From Emticicia sp031378345 (GTDB taxonomy: Bacteria; Bacteroidota; Bacteroidia; Cytophagales; Spirosomataceae), in the NCBI GenBank assembly GCA_031378345.1, contig JANNDY010000056.1, forward strand, positions 1-64,000: DNA of 64,000 nt. Reading direction: 5' to 3'. Made by a program: the position numbers and the translations under genes. Shown piece by piece: positions 26,065-34,994 of the stretch (within the stretch, counting starts at the first letter, position 1; the number at the start of each line of letters is the position of its first letter). The notes below the pieces were generated by a model. It searched no databases, was not told the origin of the DNA, and was given only the letters and a program-made list of their open reading frames with translations.

Positions 26065-27738
26065 ATGAAAAGGTCACCTAATCTTTTCATCCTTTTGCTG
26101 TTATCTTACTCTACGATAGCTCAACATGTTATCCTTATTGAGAAAGAATATGCTTTAAAATACAAAAAATCGGTACAACTTTATGCCGACCAGAAGTATT
26201 TTGAAGCAAAAGACGAACTCACTCCCCTCGCAGGTCGGAGATATAGTAATTCGATGGTCCCTTTTGTGCATTATTACCATGCTCTTTGTTCATTCAAATT
26301 ACAAAAGTACTTCGATTCTCGTACGATGCTTCGCCAGCTTTTTGAGCGTTTTCCTGACTGGAGAAAAATAGATGAGGCATATTATTTATATGCCAATGCT
26401 TGCTTTGCCGAAAATTATGTTGATGAGGGGATGCAATCTGTAAATCGTATTTCGACAAGTGCTTTAAAGCACGACCTCGAAAATATGCAATATTTTTATT
26501 TTAGTAAATACAAAGACCCCTCTCAACTCAAGCAATTCAATCAGAAATTTCCAAATAGTATTATTGTTGCTCAACTATTAGTTGATAATATTCAAAAAAA
26601 CAGGTTTGCCAGTCGAGAAGATTTAGAGCTTTCTGATAGACTTACCAACCAATTTAATTTAGGAGAAATAAGCATTACCCCTAAAAAGACCACAACAAAA
26701 AAAGAAAGTAATGGTGTAATAAATATAGCTATACTTTTGCCTTTTCGCCTTGTTGAATTTGACCCTGCTAAAAACAATCGTGCCAATCAATATATCTATG
26801 ATATGTATGCAGGCATGAAATTGGCAAAGGAAAAATTAGAAATGGATCAAATTAATGTCAATTTATTTACCTTTGATATTGACCGTGATGCAAATTTGGT
26901 TACTGAATTAGTCAATAATAGTAATTTTACTCAAATTGATTTAATAGTTGGACCACTATACCCTGAGGCTAATAAAATAGCCAATACTTTTGCAAAATCA
27001 AATGAAGTTGTTCAGGTGCATCCATTGTCGAATAATAAACAATTGATTGCCAATGACAAAGCAACTTTTTTGGCGTCCCCATCTTATGAAATGCAAGCTA
27101 CAAAAGCTTTGGAATATATCAATTCACAAAATACACCTCGCTCTGTCGCTATTTACTTTGGGAATACTCGTAAAGACTCAACTTTTGCTTATATTTATCG
27201 TGATAAAGCTTTAGAAAATGGAATAGATGTAACAGTCATAAAGCGATTTACTGTTGCCGAAGACATTGATATTAGACGCAAACCCGGGCATATTTTCATT
27301 TCTGGGAGTGATAATTCGTTTGGTTCGAAGGTTATCAATGGTTTAGATAAAAAGAAGATAGTTGCACCCATTATGGCCGCTTCTTCGGCGTTTGATTTTG
27401 AAGGTTCATCTCTTGGGATTTTCAATCGTCAATTGTATTTAATTCAGTTAGATTACATCAACCGAGAGAAAGAGGAAGTTAAAAATTTTCGTAGTAGTTA
27501 TATCAACGACCAAAACATTGCCCCTTCATATTATGGATTTTGGGGCTATGATATGCTTCTTTTTTATGGTCGAATGTTGAATTCGGGCAAAGGTAAGCTT
27601 CGAAATAATTTAGATGCGATAGAATACACACAAGGGTATGTACTTGATGGTTTTGACTATACAAATGGTTCAAATGAAAACAAAATCGTACCTATAATTA
27701 AATATCAAGATGGGAAATTTATAGAAGTTGCGAGATAA
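26065..27738 (+). CDS. Exported TPR plus type-1 periplasmic-binding-fold protein (LpoA-like layout)
   Basis: 557 aa. A signal peptide to about residue 19 (STIAQ) is followed by helical TPR-like repeats (about 25-190; YADQKYFEAKDELTPL, YYHALCSFKLQKYFDSRTMLR) and then, from about 215, a substrate-binding fold (NIAILLPFRLVEFD, DLIVGPLYPEANKIA, VVQVHPLSNN). The same TPR-then-binding-protein layout is seen in LpoA, an outer-membrane activator of PBP1a in gammaproteobacteria. No lipobox Cys is seen. A role in peptidoglycan synthesis is only inference; it might also be a receptor-type protein. Confidence 0.7.
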   Translation: MKRSPNLFILLLLSYSTIAQHVILIEKEYALKYKKSVQLYADQKYFEAKDELTPLAGRRYSNSMVPFVHYYHALCSFKLQKYFDSRTMLRQLFERFPDWRKIDEAYYLYANACFAENYVDEGMQSVNRISTSALKHDLENMQYFYFSKYKDPSQLKQFNQKFPNSIIVAQLLVDNIQKNRFASREDLELSDRLTNQFNLGEISITPKKTTTKKESNGVINIAILLPFRLVEFDPAKNNRANQYIYDMYAGMKLAKEKLEMDQINVNLFTFDIDRDANLVTELVNNSNFTQIDLIVGPLYPEANKIANTFAKSNEVVQVHPLSNNKQLIANDKATFLASPSYEMQATKALEYINSQNTPRSVAIYFGNTRKDSTFAYIYRDKALENGIDVTVIKRFTVAEDIDIRRKPGHIFISGSDNSFGSKVINGLDKKKIVAPIMAASSAFDFEGSSLGIFNRQLYLIQLDYINREKEEVKNFRSSYINDQNIAPSYYGFWGYDMLLFYGRMLNSGKGKLRNNLDAIEYTQGYVLDGFDYTNGSNENKIVPIIKYQDGKFIEVAR

Positions 27739-27756
27739 AAACTTTCCAAAAGTTAT

Positions 27757-27797
27757 ACAAAAAAAAAGAGATACTTTTCGAGCATCTCTTTTTTTTA
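27757..27797. terminator. Bidirectional terminator
   Basis: AAAAAGAGAT and ATCTCTTTTT pair across a short loop (ACTTTTCGAGC) with A and T runs on the outside. It serves the TPR gene and the convergent small gene. Confidence 0.75.
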
Positions 27798-27840
27798 TTA
27801 GCAAAATTTGAACTATCAGTATTAAAATTGATAATTGAAA

Positions 27841-27984
27841 TTATTTTGCAAATTCAGCTTTTAAAACTTCAATATCAACACGCTTAATGTCTAATTTCAA
27901 AGACAAACGTTTGATTGATGCTAAACGGTTTTTAGCTATTGCTTGGTTTCTTCTTGCCTTACGCTTTAATTGAGTTACTGCCAT
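27841..27984 (-). CDS. Small basic protein (47 aa), possibly ribosome-associated
   Basis: 47 codons, MAVTQLKRKARRNQAIAKNR at the N-terminus, with about 14 Lys/Arg residues and no hydrophobic span. It has its own TAACTTTG promoter at 28025-28032 and a terminator at 27757-27797, so it is a real transcript unit. Conserved small basic proteins of this type (KRKxRRNxA...) appear in Bacteroidota. I recall them as uncharacterised; the size and charge fit a ribosomal or RNA-binding protein. Such short genes are easily missed in annotation. The link to the ribosome is inference. Confidence 0.75.
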   Translation of the reverse strand: MAVTQLKRKARRNQAIAKNRLASIKRLSLKLDIKRVDIEVLKAEFAK

Positions 27985-28024
27985 TTTCGTATGTTTTTAA
28001 ATATTCGTTCTATTTTTCGGAGTG

Positions 28025-28032
28025 CAAAGTTA
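28025..28032 (-). promoter_or_regulatory. -7 promoter element TAACTTTG for the small basic protein
   Basis: On the minus strand TAACTTTGCA lies about 40 bp upstream of the 27984 start. Confidence 0.6.
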
Positions 28033-28077
28033 TGAAAATCAATTAATAATTAATAATTAACAATGACTTTTTTCTGT

Positions 28078-28085
28078 TATTTTTG
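28078..28085 (+). promoter_or_regulatory. -7 promoter element TATTTTTG for hisS
   Basis: TATTTTTGTG lies 73 bp upstream of the hisS ATG, back to back with the promoter of the small basic protein. Confidence 0.5.
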
Positions 28086-28158
28086 TGTCAAATTAATAAT
28101 TGTCTATTTAAATCGTTGTTTTTGAGTTTTATTTTTCAAAATCAACAAAAACAACAAC

Positions 28159-29520
28159 ATGAGTAAACCCAGTTTAGCACGAGGAACACGAGATTTTGGA
28201 CCTTCGGTAATGGTCAAACGGAATTATATTTTTAGTACAATCAAACGAACTTTCGAGAAATTTGGTTTTCAACCTATTGAAACGCCTACCATTGAAAACC
28301 TTTCGGTTTTGATGGGAAAGTACGGCGATGAAGGGGACCAGCTTTTATTTAAAATCTTGAATTCGGGCGATTTTTCTAAAGATTTAACACAAAAAGATTT
28401 AGATGAAGGTGCAAAAAAACTCACACACAAAGTTTCAGAAAAAGGACTTCGTTATGACCTAACTGTACCTTTTGCAAGATTTGTGGTAATGAATCGCAAC
28501 GATTTGGTAATGCCATTTAAGCGTTACCAGATTCAACCAGTTTGGCGTGCCGACCGACCACAAAAAGGGCGTTACCGTGAATTTTATCAATGCGATGCAG
28601 ATGTTGTTGGAACTGATTCGCTGATTTGTGAAGCTGAAATTGTATTGATGTTGCAAGAAATTTTGCAGAATTTAGGCATCAAAGATTTTACTATAAAAAT
28701 CAATAATCGAAAAATTTTGTCAGGAATTGCCGAAGTAATTGGCTTAAAAGGTAGCGAAGTGCCTCTGACGGTTGCCATTGATAAATTAGACAAAATCGGG
28801 AAAGATAAAGTTGAAGAAGAATTGCGTGAAAGAGGTTTTTCGGAAGAATCAATAGAAAAACTACAGCCTGTTTTTGAAATACAAGGTGCTGATAATCAAG
28901 TGTTTAAGAAACTAAAAGATTGGTTGAAAGATTCTGAAATTGGCTTAAATGGAATTGAAGAATTAGAGAAAGTTTGGTCTTTGGTTGAATCCTTTGGTTT
29001 AGATAATTCTAAGATGCAACTTGATATTACTTTGGCTCGTGGACTAAGCTATTATACAGGAGCAATTTTTGAAGTAAAAGCCAACGGTGTCCAAATCGGT
29101 AGCATTTCGGGTGGCGGACGTTATGATAATCTGACTGAAACTTTCGGAATGATAGGTCTTTCAGGCGTAGGTATTTCGCTGGGCGTTGACCGTATTTTTG
29201 ATGTGATGGAAGAATTAGGTTTGTTTGTTGATAATCAGGGAGTTACGACTAAAGTTTTATTGACAAACTTTGATGCAGAAGCAGAAAAATATTCATTACC
29301 AATTCTCAAAAAACTTCGTGATGTAGGCATCAATGCTGAAATTTACCCTGAATCTGGAAAGCTAAAAAAGCAATTTGATTATGCCAATCGCAAGAATATT
29401 CCGTTTGTGGTCGTTGTTGGTTCAGATGAAATGCAAACTGGGGAACTGACCCTCAAAAATATGACTTTGGGCGAGCAGGAAAAGTTAAATATTGAACAAA
29501 TTATTGAAAAGCTAAAATAA
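28159..29520 (+). CDS. hisS: Histidine--tRNA ligase
   Basis: 453 aa. Class II synthetase: motif 1 around GFQPIETPTIEN, motif 2 RYREFYQCDADVVG, the histidine loop LARGLSYYTGAIFE and motif 3 GGRYDNLTETFG...GVGISLGVDRI, then an anticodon-binding domain (about 360-453). It charges tRNA-His. It is followed after 6 bp by mltG, so the two are co-transcribed. Confidence 0.98.
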   Translation: MSKPSLARGTRDFGPSVMVKRNYIFSTIKRTFEKFGFQPIETPTIENLSVLMGKYGDEGDQLLFKILNSGDFSKDLTQKDLDEGAKKLTHKVSEKGLRYDLTVPFARFVVMNRNDLVMPFKRYQIQPVWRADRPQKGRYREFYQCDADVVGTDSLICEAEIVLMLQEILQNLGIKDFTIKINNRKILSGIAEVIGLKGSEVPLTVAIDKLDKIGKDKVEEELRERGFSEESIEKLQPVFEIQGADNQVFKKLKDWLKDSEIGLNGIEELEKVWSLVESFGLDNSKMQLDITLARGLSYYTGAIFEVKANGVQIGSISGGGRYDNLTETFGMIGLSGVGISLGVDRIFDVMEELGLFVDNQGVTTKVLLTNFDAEAEKYSLPILKKLRDVGINAEIYPESGKLKKQFDYANRKNIPFVVVVGSDEMQTGELTLKNMTLGEQEKLNIEQIIEKLK

Positions 29521-29526
29521 ATTTCT

Positions 29527-30567
29527 ATGTTAAAAAATCGAAAATTCATCGCTTACACTTTAGTCATTACCACAACAGTAGTGGCAACTCTATCTTTTTA
29601 TTTTTGGCAAGTTGCAAATAGTGACAATCTGAATGTTGAAGGAAAAAAAGACTTTGTTTTGTACATTCCTTCTGGCGGAACTTACAAAAACGTAGTAGAC
29701 TCGCTGCATAAATACAAAATCATTAATGACGAAATTTCTTTTCAGTTTTTATCAAAATGGATGAAATATCCTCAAACGGTGAAAGCTGGGCGTTATATCA
29801 TAAAGCCAAATTCGGGCAATAAAGAAATTATTTCAAAACTCCGTAAAGGTGAGCAAGATGATGTGAAATTGACTTTCAATAATGTTAGATTAAAGTCAGA
29901 TTTACTTAAAAAAATGGCAGGTAAATTTGAATTCGACACCGAAAAATTAGTCGAATTGCTCAAAAATGAGGAGGCTTGTCGAAAATATGGCTTCGATACA
30001 ACGACCATTATGTGTATGTTTTTGCCAAATACCTATTTTGTGCATTGGACAACAACACCCGAGAAATTTATGGGCAGAATGCACGACGAATATAAAAAAT
30101 ACTGGACAGCCGAGCGACTTCAACAAGCCGAAGCTATCAATATGACACCTATTCAAGTTGCAATTTTGGCTTCGATTGTGCAGTCGGAAACCAACAAAAC
30201 TGACGAAATGCCACGAGTTGCAGGTGCTTATATCAATCGGATGGCAACGAATATGCCTTTACAAGCTGACCCTACAGTGAAATTTGCAGTTGGTGATTTT
30301 TCATTACGTCGCATTTTGTTTAAGCATTTGGCTGTAAATTCGCCATATAATACTTACAAGAATACAGGTTTGCCTCCCGGACCAATTGCTTTGCCAGAGC
30401 CAAATGCTCTGAATGCCGTTTTGAATTACGAGCGACATAAATACATATACTTTTGTGCAAAAGAAGATTTTTCGGGCTACCATAATTTTGCCGAAACGCT
30501 AACTGAACATAATAACAATGCAAAAATATTTCAAGAAGCCTTGAATAAAGCGAATATTATGAAGTGA
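29527..30567 (+). CDS. mltG: Endolytic transglycosylase MltG
   Basis: 346 aa. One N-terminal membrane helix (about 8-28), then a LysM-like part and the YceG/MltG domain with ILASIVQSETNKTDEMPRVAG, the catalytic Glu being in SETN, and YNTYKNTGLPPGPIALPE. It cuts new glycan strands at the membrane and helps end their growth. It is coupled to hisS and ends at a strong terminator. Confidence 0.96.
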   Translation: MLKNRKFIAYTLVITTTVVATLSFYFWQVANSDNLNVEGKKDFVLYIPSGGTYKNVVDSLHKYKIINDEISFQFLSKWMKYPQTVKAGRYIIKPNSGNKEIISKLRKGEQDDVKLTFNNVRLKSDLLKKMAGKFEFDTEKLVELLKNEEACRKYGFDTTTIMCMFLPNTYFVHWTTTPEKFMGRMHDEYKKYWTAERLQQAEAINMTPIQVAILASIVQSETNKTDEMPRVAGAYINRMATNMPLQADPTVKFAVGDFSLRRILFKHLAVNSPYNTYKNTGLPPGPIALPEPNALNAVLNYERHKYIYFCAKEDFSGYHNFAETLTEHNNNAKIFQEALNKANIMK

Positions 30568-30596
30568 TTTAAGGCGAATATATTTGAAGTTCAATC

Positions 30597-30637
30597 AAAA
30601 AAGCGAAGTAAATGAAAAGTTTACTTCGCTTTTTTGT
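30597..30637 (+). terminator. Intrinsic terminator after mltG
   Basis: AAAAAAGCGAAGTAAA and TTTACTTCGCTTTTTT form a 16-bp stem with a 7-nt loop and a T tail. Confidence 0.9.
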
Positions 30638-30668
30638 TAATTTGCCACTACAAACTAAAACTTGAATC

Positions 30669-32291
30669 ATGAAAAAATTACTTTGCTTACTTCTATTCCC
30701 ATTTTTGACCTTCGCTCAAAAAACAACTGCCGACCTCATTGTGCATAATGCCGTCGTCTATACTGTTGATAATCAATTTGTTACGACCGAAGCTTTTGCT
30801 ATAAAAGATGGAAAATTCTTGGCAACTGGCACTTCAAAAGACATCTTGGCAAAGTATAATGCCAAACAAAAAATTGATGCCAAAAGTAAACCTGTTTTTC
30901 CAGGACTGTATGACCCACACAGCCATTTTATGGGACTTGGGCAAATGCTTAGTCAGTGCGATTTGGTTGAAACTAAATCTTATGAAGAAATAATCGAAAG
31001 ATTAAAGAAATTTGATTTAGAACACAAAGAAAATCAATGGTTGATTGGTCGTGGTTGGGACCAAAATGACTGGGATATAAAGGTTTTTCCTACAAAAGAC
31101 TTGCTCGATAAGGCTTTTCCGACAAAACCTGTTGTTTTGACAAGAATTGATGGGCATGCGGCGGTGGTCAATTCAAAAGCCATTGAATTAGCAAAAATAT
31201 CACCAAATTCAAAGGTAAGCGGTGGTGATGTGGAAGTAATAGATGGACAATTGACTGGGATTTTGGTTGATAATGCTATGGGATTAGTGCGTAGAGTGAT
31301 TCCGCAAGCGACAGAAACTGACAAGCGAAAAATGCTTTTGGCAGCTCAAAAAGAATGTCTAAAATTAGGTTTGACTACAGTTTCTGATGCTGGACTTAAT
31401 CAAGATGATATTGAGTTGATTGATAAAATGAACAAAGAAGGTTCGTTGAAAATTCGTAATTACGTCATGGTTTCGCTCGGCATCAGAAATTTAGATTATT
31501 ATATCAAAAAAGGTATTTATAAAACCGACCGCTTGAATGTGCGTTCATTCAAACTTTATGCCGATGGGGCTTTGGGTTCTCGTGGGGCGTGTTTGTTGAA
31601 ACCTTATAGCGATGAACCTTCCAAAACTGGTTTTTTGTTACTAAGTGCCAAAGAATTAGAGCGTAGCCTTACCCAAATTTATAATTCAGGTTTTCAAGCA
31701 AATACGCATTGCATTGGAGATTCTGCGAATCGCTTAATTTTGGATATTTATGGCAAATTATTAAAGACAAAAAATGACCGTCGTTGGCGAATTGAACACG
31801 CACAAGTGGTTGATAATCAGGATGTTACGAAGTTTGGAAAGTATTCGATTATTCCTTCGATTCAAGCAACACATGGCACATCAGATATGTATTGGGCAGA
31901 CGAAAGGTTGGGCGATGTACGAGTAAAAACTGCTTATGCGTTCCAAGATTTATTGAAACAAAATGGTGTAATTGCCAACGGTAGCGATTTTCCTGTTGAA
32001 TTTGTGAATCCACTATTTGGTTTTCATTCGGCTGTTGCGAGGCAAGATGCCAAGAATTTTCCCGAAGGAGGTTTTCAAATGGAAAATGCCTTGACTCGTG
32101 AGCAAGCCATGCGTGCCATGACGATTTGGAGTGCTTATGCCAATTTTGAAGAAAAAGAACGAGGCAGCATCGAACCTGGAAAAATGGCCGATTTTGTGAT
32201 TTTAGAAGAAGATTTAATGAAAATCCCGAAAGAAAAACTACGAAATGTGAAGGTTTTGAATACTTTTGTTGGGGGGGAGATGGTATTTTGA
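30669..32291 (+). CDS. Exported amidohydrolase (YtcJ-like)
   Basis: 540 aa. A short signal peptide (to TFAQ near residue 17). Metal-binding motifs are DPHSHFMGLG (HxH, about residue 82), a glycine-rich DGALGSRG, THCIGDSAN, RIEHAQVV and the Asp in ANGSDFPVE. This is the YtcJ/amidohydrolase-3 class. The substrate is unknown; exported versions are common in Bacteroidota. It starts 32 bp after the mltG terminator. Confidence 0.9.
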   Translation: MKKLLCLLLFPFLTFAQKTTADLIVHNAVVYTVDNQFVTTEAFAIKDGKFLATGTSKDILAKYNAKQKIDAKSKPVFPGLYDPHSHFMGLGQMLSQCDLVETKSYEEIIERLKKFDLEHKENQWLIGRGWDQNDWDIKVFPTKDLLDKAFPTKPVVLTRIDGHAAVVNSKAIELAKISPNSKVSGGDVEVIDGQLTGILVDNAMGLVRRVIPQATETDKRKMLLAAQKECLKLGLTTVSDAGLNQDDIELIDKMNKEGSLKIRNYVMVSLGIRNLDYYIKKGIYKTDRLNVRSFKLYADGALGSRGACLLKPYSDEPSKTGFLLLSAKELERSLTQIYNSGFQANTHCIGDSANRLILDIYGKLLKTKNDRRWRIEHAQVVDNQDVTKFGKYSIIPSIQATHGTSDMYWADERLGDVRVKTAYAFQDLLKQNGVIANGSDFPVEFVNPLFGFHSAVARQDAKNFPEGGFQMENALTREQAMRAMTIWSAYANFEEKERGSIEPGKMADFVILEEDLMKIPKEKLRNVKVLNTFVGGEMVF

Positions 32292-32324
32292 AAATGATTT
32301 TGGTGGAAATAAACGAATAATAGA

Positions 32325-33293
32325 ATGACATTAAAAGAAGCTGTTTTAAAAAGTTTAGAGGATAGAAATATACCAACAATTTACTCGGAATTGTACAGCC
32401 ATATAGTTGCCAATAAATATTATGATTTTGGCACTTCAAAGACACCAGCATTTTCCGTTTCAGGTTTATTGACGGATTTTATTCAAAAAGGTGATACAAG
32501 GGTAAAACGCATTAAACAAACTAATGGTACTTATGCTTACTATTTAACAAAGAATGAGCAAAATATTGGAATTGATGTTATTGATGAAACAATTGAGATT
32601 GAGCAGGTAATACCTGTGAAAATTGCCAAAAATAAGTTTTATGAGGAACGAGATTTGCACAAACTTTTAAGCAGCTACTTGAAGAATATTGGTATTTATT
32701 CCAAAACAATTTTTCACGAACAATCAACATTTGGGAAAGATAGTAATCAAACTTGGACACACCCAGATATGGTTGGTATTAAATATTTGAATTTACACTC
32801 AAAAGCAAGTCAAAATTTCTTGAAAGCTATTAACCGAGTTGATACTTTCAAATTGAGTTCTTATGAAATCAAAAAAGAAATAAACAGCGATTCCGAACTT
32901 AAAAAAGCATTTTTTCAAGCAGTCTCAAATTCAAGTTGGGCAAATTATGGTTATTTAGTGGCTTTTGAATTCAGTGATAGTTTGTTAGAAGAAATAGAAC
33001 GATTGAATCAATCATTTGGAATTGGTGTAATTGAACTCAATGCAAATCCTTATCAAAGTAAAGTTTTATTTCAACCCAAATACCATGATTTAGATTTTAA
33101 AACAATAGATAAACTTTGCAAAATCAATAAAGAATTTGAGAAATTTATTGAACAAACAGAAAAGTTAATGACTGCCGAAGAGCGTTATTATAAATCAACA
33201 GAGAAAGAACTTGATGAATTTTGCGATGGTTATTTTGAAAATGATACTGAAATGGAAAAGTATTGTAAAGATAAATATATTCCAGTCGAATAA
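32325..33293 (+). CDS. HARE-HTH winged-helix protein with PD-(D/E)XK-like domain (COG2958/HrgA-like)
   Basis: 322 aa. Residues about 1-75 form a HARE-HTH winged helix (TLKEAVLKSLEDRNIPTIYSEL, then a basic hairpin). From about 115 a nuclease-like core shows an Asp in THPDMVGIK (about residue 147) and Glu-x-Lys in SYEIKKEIN (about residues 180-182), the D...ExK pattern of PD-(D/E)XK enzymes, followed by FFQAVSNSSWANYGYLVA. Family knowledge: HrgA-type proteins replace restriction genes in Helicobacter. No methylase is in the neighbourhood. The role may be defence or modified-DNA recognition (inference). Confidence 0.72.
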   Translation: MTLKEAVLKSLEDRNIPTIYSELYSHIVANKYYDFGTSKTPAFSVSGLLTDFIQKGDTRVKRIKQTNGTYAYYLTKNEQNIGIDVIDETIEIEQVIPVKIAKNKFYEERDLHKLLSSYLKNIGIYSKTIFHEQSTFGKDSNQTWTHPDMVGIKYLNLHSKASQNFLKAINRVDTFKLSSYEIKKEINSDSELKKAFFQAVSNSSWANYGYLVAFEFSDSLLEEIERLNQSFGIGVIELNANPYQSKVLFQPKYHDLDFKTIDKLCKINKEFEKFIEQTEKLMTAEERYYKSTEKELDEFCDGYFENDTEMEKYCKDKYIPVE

Positions 33294-33338
33294 ATTCGTC
33301 AAAAAAGTACAAACAACTGATAATCAATTAATTACATT

Positions 33339-33836
33339 ATGATAAACATCCTTTTCGTGTGCCTCGGTAATATTTGTCGTTCGCCAATTGCCGAAGGCAC
33401 TTTCAGAGAATTAGTCAAAAAACGTGGTTTACAAGATAAATTTTCGTGCGATTCTGCCGGAACTGCGGGCTACCATATTGGGCAATTACCAGACCAACGA
33501 ACCATGAAAAGTGCCGAAAAACACGGCATCAAACTCACGCATCGTGGGCGTAAACTCTCGGTCGCGGACTTAGATACTTTCGACTATATCATAGTGATGG
33601 ACGAAGAAAACTTCAAAGATGTCAATGATTTATACTACAAAACTAAGCACAAAACACCTCCTGCTGACAAACTCTTCTTGCTCCGTGACCACGACCCACA
33701 AACGCGTGGCATTAGTGAAGTACCGGACCCTTACTACGAATCTGAGCCATTTTTTGAAGATGTTTTTCAAATAGTTTGGCGAAGTAATGAGGCACTTTTA
33801 GACTATTTGATAGAAAAACATGGTTTGGTGAAATGA
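33339..33836 (+). CDS. Low-molecular-weight protein-tyrosine phosphatase
   Basis: 165 aa. The P-loop VCLGNICRSP near residue 10 (Cys and Arg) and the general-acid Asp in EVPDPYYE are in place. In other bacteria such phosphatases control tyrosine kinases of exopolysaccharide export. No BY-kinase is in the window. It overlaps the next gene by 4 bp (ATGA). Confidence 0.94.
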   Translation: MINILFVCLGNICRSPIAEGTFRELVKKRGLQDKFSCDSAGTAGYHIGQLPDQRTMKSAEKHGIKLTHRGRKLSVADLDTFDYIIVMDEENFKDVNDLYYKTKHKTPPADKLFLLRDHDPQTRGISEVPDPYYESEPFFEDVFQIVWRSNEALLDYLIEKHGLVK

Positions 33837-34357
33837 GCATCCATCAAGAAATCCTACGAGTAAACTCCAAAGCATCTTGCCAAAAAATAGTTGATGATAT
33901 TGGTACTGATGAAGGCCTTTTTGCTGAATTGATTCAACTTTTTTTGAAAGGAGATTGGAGAACTACCCAATGTGCCGCTGGCGTAATTAATCAATGTATT
34001 GAGCAAAATCCATTTTTGATAAAACCTTATTTTGGAGATTTTATAAAGAAACTGCAAGAGCCAAATATCCATGATTCTTCCAAACGAAACATTGTGAGAG
34101 CTTGGCAATTTGTCGAAATTCCTGAAGAATATATTGGTAAAATCTATGATATTTGTTTTCGTTATTTATCAAGTAACGAAGCTATTGCTATCATTGTTTT
34201 TTCGATGACAGTTTGCCATAATATTTCTAAAAAACTCCCCGAATTGAAGTCTGAACTACGTTTTATTCTTGAAGACTTGCTACAAAAACATCAAAATGGT
34301 TCGGCAGCAATCAAAAGTAGAGGTAATAAAATTTTAGCTAAATTGAAGAAAAAATGA
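33833..34357 (+). CDS. HEAT-repeat-like helical protein
   Basis: 174 aa, all helical, with repeats of the kind LIQLFLKGDWRTTQCAAGVI and LQEPNIHDSSKRNIVRAWQF that look like HEAT/adaptin repeats. No enzyme motif is seen. It starts inside the stop of the phosphatase gene (4-bp overlap), so the two are co-translated and may act together. Function unknown. Confidence 0.6.
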   Translation: MSIHQEILRVNSKASCQKIVDDIGTDEGLFAELIQLFLKGDWRTTQCAAGVINQCIEQNPFLIKPYFGDFIKKLQEPNIHDSSKRNIVRAWQFVEIPEEYIGKIYDICFRYLSSNEAIAIIVFSMTVCHNISKKLPELKSELRFILEDLLQKHQNGSAAIKSRGNKILAKLKKK

Positions 34358-34386
34358 GTAGATTTGTACATTAAACTATCAAAAAT

Positions 34387-34590
34387 ATGAGGCTAATTAT
34401 TGAACAAATAAATGATCAACAAAAAAAAGCATTTATGGTGGTTGCAAAAGCCATGAATGTGAAGGTGAAAGTTGATAAGGAAGAAAGCAATATTGAGAAA
34501 GAACTAAGGCAAGCAATGAAAAATGCTCAATTAGCTTCAGAAGGTAAATATCCATCACGACCAATTGAAGATTTGCTCAATGAACTTTAA
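34387..34590 (+). CDS. Antitoxin of a RelE-type pair
   Basis: 67 aa. Acidic and helical: NDQQKKAFMVVAKAMNVKV then a charged region ending in EDLLNEL. The size, acidity and 11-bp overlap with the toxin fit a type II antitoxin, though no clear HTH or ribbon is seen at the start. It would bind and block the toxin and probably represses the pair. Confidence 0.75.
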   Translation: MRLIIEQINDQQKKAFMVVAKAMNVKVKVDKEESNIEKELRQAMKNAQLASEGKYPSRPIEDLLNEL

Positions 34591-34903
34591 AATAAGAACA
34601 TTAACCGACTTTGACAATTCATTCAAACGGCTTTCCAAAAAACATAAATCTTTGGGGAACGACTTGAAAAAGTTATTGCTTCAACTTCAAGAAAACCCAC
34701 AATTAGGCACAAGTTTGGGTAATAATTTCTATAAAATTAGACTAAATATTTCTTCAAAATCTTCTGGTAAAAGTGGTGGGGCAAGGCTCATCACTTGCGT
34801 AAAAATAATAGATGAACAAATTTTTCTCGCTTATATTTATGATAAAAGTGAGCAAAGTACAGTGTCGGATAAAAGTCTTAAAGATTGGGCAAAATTAATA
34901 TAA
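34580..34903 (+). CDS. RelE/ParE-type toxin
   Basis: 107 aa from the ATG at 34580 (MNFKIRTLTDFDN), which overlaps the antitoxin stop; an ATG 15 bp earlier is possible but less likely. The family features are FKRLSKKHKSLGNDLKKLLLQL, a SGGARLITCV strand and an FLAYIYDKSEQST end, as in RelE/YoeB-type ribonucleases. It probably cuts mRNA at the ribosome when free of its antitoxin. Confidence 0.82.
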   Translation: MNFKIRTLTDFDNSFKRLSKKHKSLGNDLKKLLLQLQENPQLGTSLGNNFYKIRLNISSKSSGKSGGARLITCVKIIDEQIFLAYIYDKSEQSTVSDKSLKDWAKLI

Positions 34904-34994
34904 CTAAAAAAGGAATTTCCAAAACAATCATGTGTTTGAAAAGCCTCAAAGCATGAAATAATAAATCCCCTTAGAGGCATGGGGCAAAAAAACG

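Noticed and set aside
31849..32451. Antisense frame of 200 codons across the amidohydrolase end
   Set aside because: It crosses the stop and the start of two good genes on the other strand and has no motif.
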